Both the position numbers and the translations under genes were made by a program. The notes beneath the pieces were generated by a model. The model was not told where the DNA came from, searched no databases, and saw only the letters and a list, made by a program, of their open reading frames with translations. Positions 60,024-64,000 of a stretch of DNA of 64,000 bases are shown here, in pieces. Each line of letters opens with the position of its first letter. The first letter of the stretch is position 1. Location: positions 744,001 through 808,000 of the forward strand of contig CAVWBK010000002.1 of the NCBI GenBank assembly GCA_963753245.1. Reading direction: 5' to 3'. Source of the DNA: VRUE01 sp963753245 (GTDB lineage Bacteria > Actinomycetota > Thermoleophilia > Solirubrobacterales > 70-9).

Positions 60024-60632
60024 CTAGGTCGCCCCGTCCCGCCCGGAGGGGCGCCACTCGATCTGCTTCAGGAATCGTGCCGGGGCGCCGGCGACGATCG
60101 TCCCCGCGGCGACGTCGCCGGTGACCACCGAGTTGGCGCCGACCACGCAGCGATCGCCGATCGCGACCCCGCTGGTGACAACGCAATTAACACCGAACCA
60201 GCAGTTCGAGCCGATCTGCACCGGCCCCTTGGAATTGAAGCCCTGCCAGGTGACCGGGATATCGGGGTCGTCATAGCGATGCTCGGCATCGCTAACGAAG
60301 CAGCCGTTGGCAAACATCGTGTGGTCGCCGATCTCAATCGAGCCCTGAGCGGCAAGCATCGTGTTGCGGTTCAGAAAGCAGCCGGCCCCGATCTCGATCA
60401 GCGCCCCGGGCGCCATCGTCAGCCAACAACCCGGCTCGAGCAGAGTCCCTTCGCCGATCCTCAGGCGCCCCTCATCGAGCGCCTCGAGAATCTCGCCCTC
60501 GACCGGGTGGCGAACGAAGAAGCCACCGCGCGCGGCATGGCGATCGATCCGCCAGCGCCGCAGTCGACGATGGTTGCGCTCATACCAGCGCCGCTTCACC
60601 CACCAAAGCCTCCAACCGGTCAGCTCGGCCAT
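60024..60632 (-). CDS. Hexapeptide-repeat acyltransferase (left-handed beta-helix)
   Basis: 202 residues from ATG 60632 (MAELTGWRLWWVKRRWYERN). The basic N-terminus suggests membrane association. From about residue 55 come hexapeptide turns: 'LLEPGCWLTMAPGALIEIGA', 'GSIEIGDHTMFANGCFVSDA', the catalytic His in 'SDAEHRYDD', and 'VQIGSNCWFGVNCVVTSGV'. Relatives acetylate sugars or other hydroxyls using acetyl-CoA. It is co-directional with the cyclase and divergent from the ROK kinase gene (41 bp). Confidence 0.9.
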   Translation of the reverse strand: MAELTGWRLWWVKRRWYERNHRRLRRWRIDRHAARGGFFVRHPVEGEILEALDEGRLRIGEGTLLEPGCWLTMAPGALIEIGAGCFLNRNTMLAAQGSIEIGDHTMFANGCFVSDAEHRYDDPDIPVTWQGFNSKGPVQIGSNCWFGVNCVVTSGVAIGDRCVVGANSVVTGDVAAGTIVAGAPARFLKQIEWRPSGRDGAT

Positions 60633-60673
60633 CTCCCTAGCTTTCCAGAGCGCTCGCCAGTAGGGTCGCCGGC

Positions 60674-61645
60674 ATGAACGACGCACATTCACAGCTTCGC
60701 GGCGGGATCGACCTCGGTGGAACCAAGATCCAGACCGCAATCGTCGACGACGGGGGCGCCGTCCTTGGAGAAGCCCGCCAGCCGACGCCGACCAAGGGCG
60801 AGCCCTCCGACGTCGCCTGGGCGATGGCCGAGGCGCTGCGCGAAGCCGCCGAAGCGGCCGGGGTCAGGCCTTCCGAGCTGATCGGCATCGGGGTCGGCTC
60901 GCCAGGCGACGCCGATGAGACGACCGGTGTCGTCACCGGCGCGCGCAACCTGCCCGACTGGGACAAGAGCTTCCCACTCGCGGAAACCCTTCAGGGTGAC
61001 CTTGGCACGACGGTCAAGGTCGGTAATGATGTCCAGGTCGCCACCGAAGCCGAGTTCCAGCTCGGCGCCGGGCGCGAGTTCTCGAGCTTGCTCGGGGTCT
61101 TCTGGGGCACGGGCGTCGGCGGCGGCCTGATCCTCGACGGCAAACCCTGGCTTGGCCGCGGCGCCGCTGGGGAGATTGGCCACATGGTCGTCAAGCGCGG
61201 TGGCGCCAAGTGCCCCTGCGGTCGCAAGGGCTGCATGGAGGCCTACGCGGGGCGCTCGGCGATGGAAGCGGAGGCCCGCCGACAGCACAAAGAGGGAGCA
61301 AAGACCGATCTCTTCAAGCTCATGCACAAGCACGAGAAACCGCGGTTGACGAGCGGCGTCTGGGAACGGGCGCTGGACCATGGCGACGCGCTCGCCCAGC
61401 AGCTGATTGACCGCGCGATCGAGGCCCTCGGAACCGGCATCGCCTCGGCGGTCAACCTGCTCGACCCCGAAGCGGTGATCATCGGCGGTGGGCTCGGAGT
61501 GCGCTTCGGCGAGCGTTTCATGGAGCCGCTGAGCAAGGAGATGGGCAAGCACCTCTTCCTCGACGAGCGCCCGCCGGCGATTCGCGTCGCCGCGCTCGGC
61601 GACCTCGGAGGCGCGATCGGCGCCTCGCTTCTGGTCTCGGCCTAG
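60674..61645 (+). CDS. ROK-family sugar kinase (glucokinase-like)
   Basis: 323 residues. ATP-binding 'GGIDLGGTKIQTAIVDDGGA' at the start, the sugar-binding 'GAAGEIGHMVVKRGGAKCPC' and zinc motif 'CPCGRKGCMEAYAGRSA' are diagnostic of ROK kinases. An insertion with basic residues (REHKEGAKTDLF-like) lies around residue 205. It phosphorylates glucose or a similar hexose. Its TAG stop overlaps the convergent sugar permease stop (CTAG), and the nearby xylose-type ABC transporter suggests sugar uptake and phosphorylation together. Confidence 0.93.
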   Translation: MNDAHSQLRGGIDLGGTKIQTAIVDDGGAVLGEARQPTPTKGEPSDVAWAMAEALREAAEAAGVRPSELIGIGVGSPGDADETTGVVTGARNLPDWDKSFPLAETLQGDLGTTVKVGNDVQVATEAEFQLGAGREFSSLLGVFWGTGVGGGLILDGKPWLGRGAAGEIGHMVVKRGGAKCPCGRKGCMEAYAGRSAMEAEARRQHKEGAKTDLFKLMHKHEKPRLTSGVWERALDHGDALAQQLIDRAIEALGTGIASAVNLLDPEAVIIGGGLGVRFGERFMEPLSKEMGKHLFLDERPPAIRVAALGDLGGAIGASLLVSA

Positions 61646-62814
61646 ACGCGACCCGCCGCCGAGCGCTGCTGGCGGGCGACGGCATCGACGATCACGGCAA
61701 GCAGGAGAACCCCGCCGGTGACCATGAACTTGACCGCTGAGGAGAGCGCCAGCAGGTCCATGCCGTTAGAAATCGAGCCGATGACCAGGGCACCCAGGAG
61801 CGCGGTCCAGACCGACCCTCGCCCCCCGAACAAACTTGTGCCGGCGATAACCGGACCGGCGATCGCAAGCAAGAGCAATTCGTTTCCGCCCGAGTTCTGA
61901 TTGACGGCGAGCAGCCGCGAGGCGGCCATGATGCCGCCAATCGCCGCCATCGTGCCGGCGATCCCGAAGACCGCGATCCGCACGCCGGCGACGCGAATCC
62001 CGGATCGTCGCGCCGCCTCGGCCCCGCCGCCGACGGCGAACACGTGACGCCCGAAGCTCGTCCGTTTGACGACGTACTCCATGCCGATCACGAAGGCGAG
62101 CAAAATCAGCAGTGCCAGAGGCACCCCGCGGTCTGAGTTGAGGATCGCGACGGCGACGATCACAACAGCGCAGACCAGGACGAAGCGCACCAGCTGCGCG
62201 GTGGGGCTCTCTCCGGCCAGCCCGGCGGCGACCCGGCGCCGGTGGCCGAGGAGGAGCACCGCACCGTAGGCGAGGATTGCGACGATCGCGATCACCCAGC
62301 CGACCGTGGGCGAGTAGAAGGTGTTTGCCAGGCCGGTGATCTTCGGGTCGGTGAGATTGATCGAGCCGGTCGAGCCGAGCACCTGCAGCAGGGCCCCCTG
62401 CCACGCGAGCAGCCCAGCCAGGGTGACCACGAAGGAGGGAATCGCGAAGCGGGTGAAGAGGCTGCCCTGCAGGACGCCGATCGCCATCCCGACCACGATC
62501 GCTGCGGCGATTGAGAGGTATGGGCTCCAGCCGTGCTTGACGTTGAGGACCGCCATCACGGCCGCCGAGAGTCCGCTTACTGCGCCGACCGAGAGGTCGA
62601 TCTCGCCGAGCAAAAGCACGAACACGATGCCGACCGAGATCAGCCCGATGGCCGTGATCTGCAGCATCAGGTTGGTCAGGTTCTGGGCGGAGAGAAAGCG
62701 TTCGTTCTCGAACTGAAAGATCGCCCAGATCAAGGCCAGGCCGATGACGACCCGAAGCGAGGCGAGGTCACCCTGGACTAACCGTCGAAGGTTGGCGCGC
62801 GCCTCAGCTCCCAC
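61642..62814 (-). CDS. Sugar ABC transporter permease (XylH/RbsC-like)
   Basis: 390 residues from GTG 62814, which lies inside the end of the ATPase gene and gives the normal XylH length; the frame is open further upstream. About 10-12 helices carry 'IGLISVGIVFVLLLGEIDLS' and 'GAVSGLSAAVMAVLN', the signature of CUT2 permeases, and 'GAEAARRSGIRVAGVRIAVF'. The final helices follow 'SLFGGRGSVWTALLGALVIG'. It forms the channel for a monosaccharide such as xylose or ribose. Confidence 0.93.
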   Translation of the reverse strand: MGAEARANLRRLVQGDLASLRVVIGLALIWAIFQFENERFLSAQNLTNLMLQITAIGLISVGIVFVLLLGEIDLSVGAVSGLSAAVMAVLNVKHGWSPYLSIAAAIVVGMAIGVLQGSLFTRFAIPSFVVTLAGLLAWQGALLQVLGSTGSINLTDPKITGLANTFYSPTVGWVIAIVAILAYGAVLLLGHRRRVAAGLAGESPTAQLVRFVLVCAVVIVAVAILNSDRGVPLALLILLAFVIGMEYVVKRTSFGRHVFAVGGGAEAARRSGIRVAGVRIAVFGIAGTMAAIGGIMAASRLLAVNQNSGGNELLLLAIAGPVIAGTSLFGGRGSVWTALLGALVIGSISNGMDLLALSSAVKFMVTGGVLLLAVIVDAVARQQRSAAGRV

Positions 62815-63634
62815 TCTGCTCCTCCCGATCACTGCGATCACCGGGCTTCTCCTCCGCCTTGGGTGCACGCTCGCCGTTCTCCTCGCCGAGCCCGGTGATC
62901 GCCGAGACGACGTGCTCCTCGGTGGTCTCTTCGGCTTTGAAGTCACCCGCCGGGCGGCCCAGGCGGAGCACGAATATACGATCTGCGACCTCGAAGACGT
63001 CAACCAGATTGTGGCTGATCACAACAACCCCGAGCCGGCGCTCGCGCAGACGCCGAATCAGTTCGAGCACCTGCGCGGTCTGGGCGACACCGAGCGCCGC
63101 CGTCGGCTCGTCGAGCAGGACGACCTTGGGCTCGCCGAGCAGTGAGCGCGCGACGGCGACTTGCTGTCGCTGCCCGCCGGAGAGGGTTCCGACCTCGCTG
63201 CGCAGGCTCGGAATCGTCACCGCCAGGTTCGCGAGCAGCTCGCCCGTGCGGTGCTCCATCAGCGCCTCGTCGAGCTGGCGGGAAAAGCGCCCCAGGCCGC
63301 CCGAGACCTCCTCACGACCGAGGAAGAGATTGGCGACGACATCGAGGTTGTCGCACAACGAGAGATCCTGGTAGACGGTCGCGATCCCGAGGGCGGTCGC
63401 GTCCTGGGGTTTGGAAATCGAGACCTTCCTACCCGCGAAGCGGATCGCACCTGAATCCGCCCCGTAGATGCCGGCGATCGTCTTCACCATGGTCGACTTG
63501 CCAGCCCCGTTGTCACCTACGAGGCCGACCACTTCGCCCTCATGCACAGCGAAGTCGACCCGGTCCAGAGCCTGGACCGGGCCGAATCGCTTACTCACTC
63601 CCTCCAACTCAAGGAGAGGAGTGTCGGGCGTCAT
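62804..63634 (-). CDS. Sugar ABC transporter ATP-binding protein (single NBD, XylG/FrcA-like)
   Basis: 276 residues with one nucleotide-binding domain, unlike the duplicated XylG/RbsA of enterobacteria. Walker A 'GLVGDNGAGKSTMVKTIAGI', signature 'LSGGQRQQVAVARSLL', Walker B 'VVLLDEPTAALG' and H-loop 'VVVISHNLVDVF' are intact. The C-terminal tail is charged. This single-NBD form is the usual one in the FrcA-like CUT2 branch. It overlaps the permease start and follows the binding-protein gene by one base. Confidence 0.93.
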   Translation of the reverse strand: MTPDTPLLELEGVSKRFGPVQALDRVDFAVHEGEVVGLVGDNGAGKSTMVKTIAGIYGADSGAIRFAGRKVSISKPQDATALGIATVYQDLSLCDNLDVVANLFLGREEVSGGLGRFSRQLDEALMEHRTGELLANLAVTIPSLRSEVGTLSGGQRQQVAVARSLLGEPKVVLLDEPTAALGVAQTAQVLELIRRLRERRLGVVVISHNLVDVFEVADRIFVLRLGRPAGDFKAEETTEEHVVSAITGLGEENGERAPKAEEKPGDRSDREEQSGS

Positions 63635-63635
63635 C

Positions 63636-64000
63636 TCAGCCGCTGATCCCTGCTTCTTTGCACGCCGTCTTGTAGGCGCTGGTGCAGAGTTCAGAGGCGG
63701 TCACGAACCCGTCGGCGACGACGGTGCTCTTGACGTTGTCTTTGGTCACCGCAATCGGCTTCAGCAGCACCGAGGGCACCTTGACTTTGCCGTTTTCGAC
63801 TTCTTCGGTGATGTGCTGCTGGGGGATTTCTTCGCCTTCGGCAAGGGCGACCGCGATTTCGGCCGTGATCGTCGCCTCCGGTTCGATTTCCTTGTAGACC
63901 GTCATGAACTGTTCGCCGGTGAGGATCCGCTGTAGGCCGGCGACGGTCGCGTCCTGGCCGGTAACCGGCTTTTCTTCGGGCTTGATCCCAGCCCCCTTCA
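63636..64000 (-). CDS. Sugar-binding protein of the ABC transporter (5' part outside window)
   Basis: The C-terminal 121 codons of a periplasmic-type binding protein; the start lies beyond 64000. 'PVTGQDATVAGLQRILTGEQ' and 'FMTVYKEIEPEATITAEIAV' match the xylose-binding protein XylF end, where GQDA contacts the sugar. In a Gram-positive cell it would be a lipoprotein, but the N-terminus is not visible. It is the first gene of the leftward binding protein-ATPase-permease operon. Confidence 0.88.
   Translation of the reverse strand, partial: KGAGIKPEEKPVTGQDATVAGLQRILTGEQFMTVYKEIEPEATITAEIAVALAEGEEIPQQHITEEVENGKVKVPSVLLKPIAVTKDNVKSTVVADGFVTASELCTSAYKTACKEAGISG

Overview
High-GC chromosomal DNA, most likely from an uncultured or draft-genome member of the Thermoleophilia / Solirubrobacterales (Actinomycetota). 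The main reason is a set of paralogous secreted proteins that begin with a basic N-terminus, a 'YANV' motif, a hydrophobic helix and then 'NSVG-KQLK--AVT' blocks; I know this family as typical of that class. Codon use, leaderless-looking starts, Rex, ECF41 sigma and K+-independent HppA fit the same group. This assignment is an inference from gene content.

Layout. (1) 1-6.4 kb is an accessory zone: a beta-helix/PKD surface protein cut by the window edge, small secreted proteins, a decayed YANV paralogue ended at an intact IS630-family element, a 444-bp internally deleted IS3-family element, a Cys-rich RTX-like protein, and a tRNA 3' fragment that looks like an integration scar. (2) 6.8-11.6 kb is stress and iron biology: GNAT plus Fe-S (YjdI/CDGSH) pair, an encapsulin nanocompartment with its encapsulated ferritin, Lon protease and an HxlR regulator. 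(3) 11.6-28 kb is loosely packed: two MFS exporters (one with TetR), an SDR, many small secreted or membrane proteins, three intact YANV proteins, a divergent ECF41 sigma / oxidoreductase pair with a recognisable double promoter, and long stretches without genes. (4) 28-38 kb: epoxide-hydrolase-like enzyme, threonine synthase, a divergent leucyl-tRNA-synthetase-like protein without the usual editing and C-terminal features, GtrA protein, and a heterodimeric ABC exporter. (5) 38.7-46.8 kb: tRNA-Gln, ferredoxin-reductase-like flavoprotein, and a tightly coupled cluster of two TrkA/RCK proteins, two APC permeases fused to UspA-like domains, a small membrane protein and an FMN alpha-hydroxyacid oxidase. 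(6) 47-48.4 kb: an IS110-family element with a frameshifted transposase, inserted just behind hppA. (7) 48.4-56.7 kb: hppA, a YbdK-like ligase, and a compact leftward cluster FmdB - UDG - tsaE - secreted protein - tsaB - rimI - tsaD - glutaredoxin - rex. (8) 56.8-64 kb: panCDB pantothenate operon, a class III adenylyl cyclase with zinc ribbon, a hexapeptide acyltransferase, a ROK sugar kinase, and a xylose-type sugar ABC transporter whose binding protein runs off the right edge.

No CRISPR array, prophage or rRNA was seen. Candidates for new biology are the YANV family with exchangeable C-termini, the LeuRS-like paralogue, the APC-Usp/TrkA cluster, the Cys-ladder RTX protein and a possible orphan c-di-AMP riboswitch.
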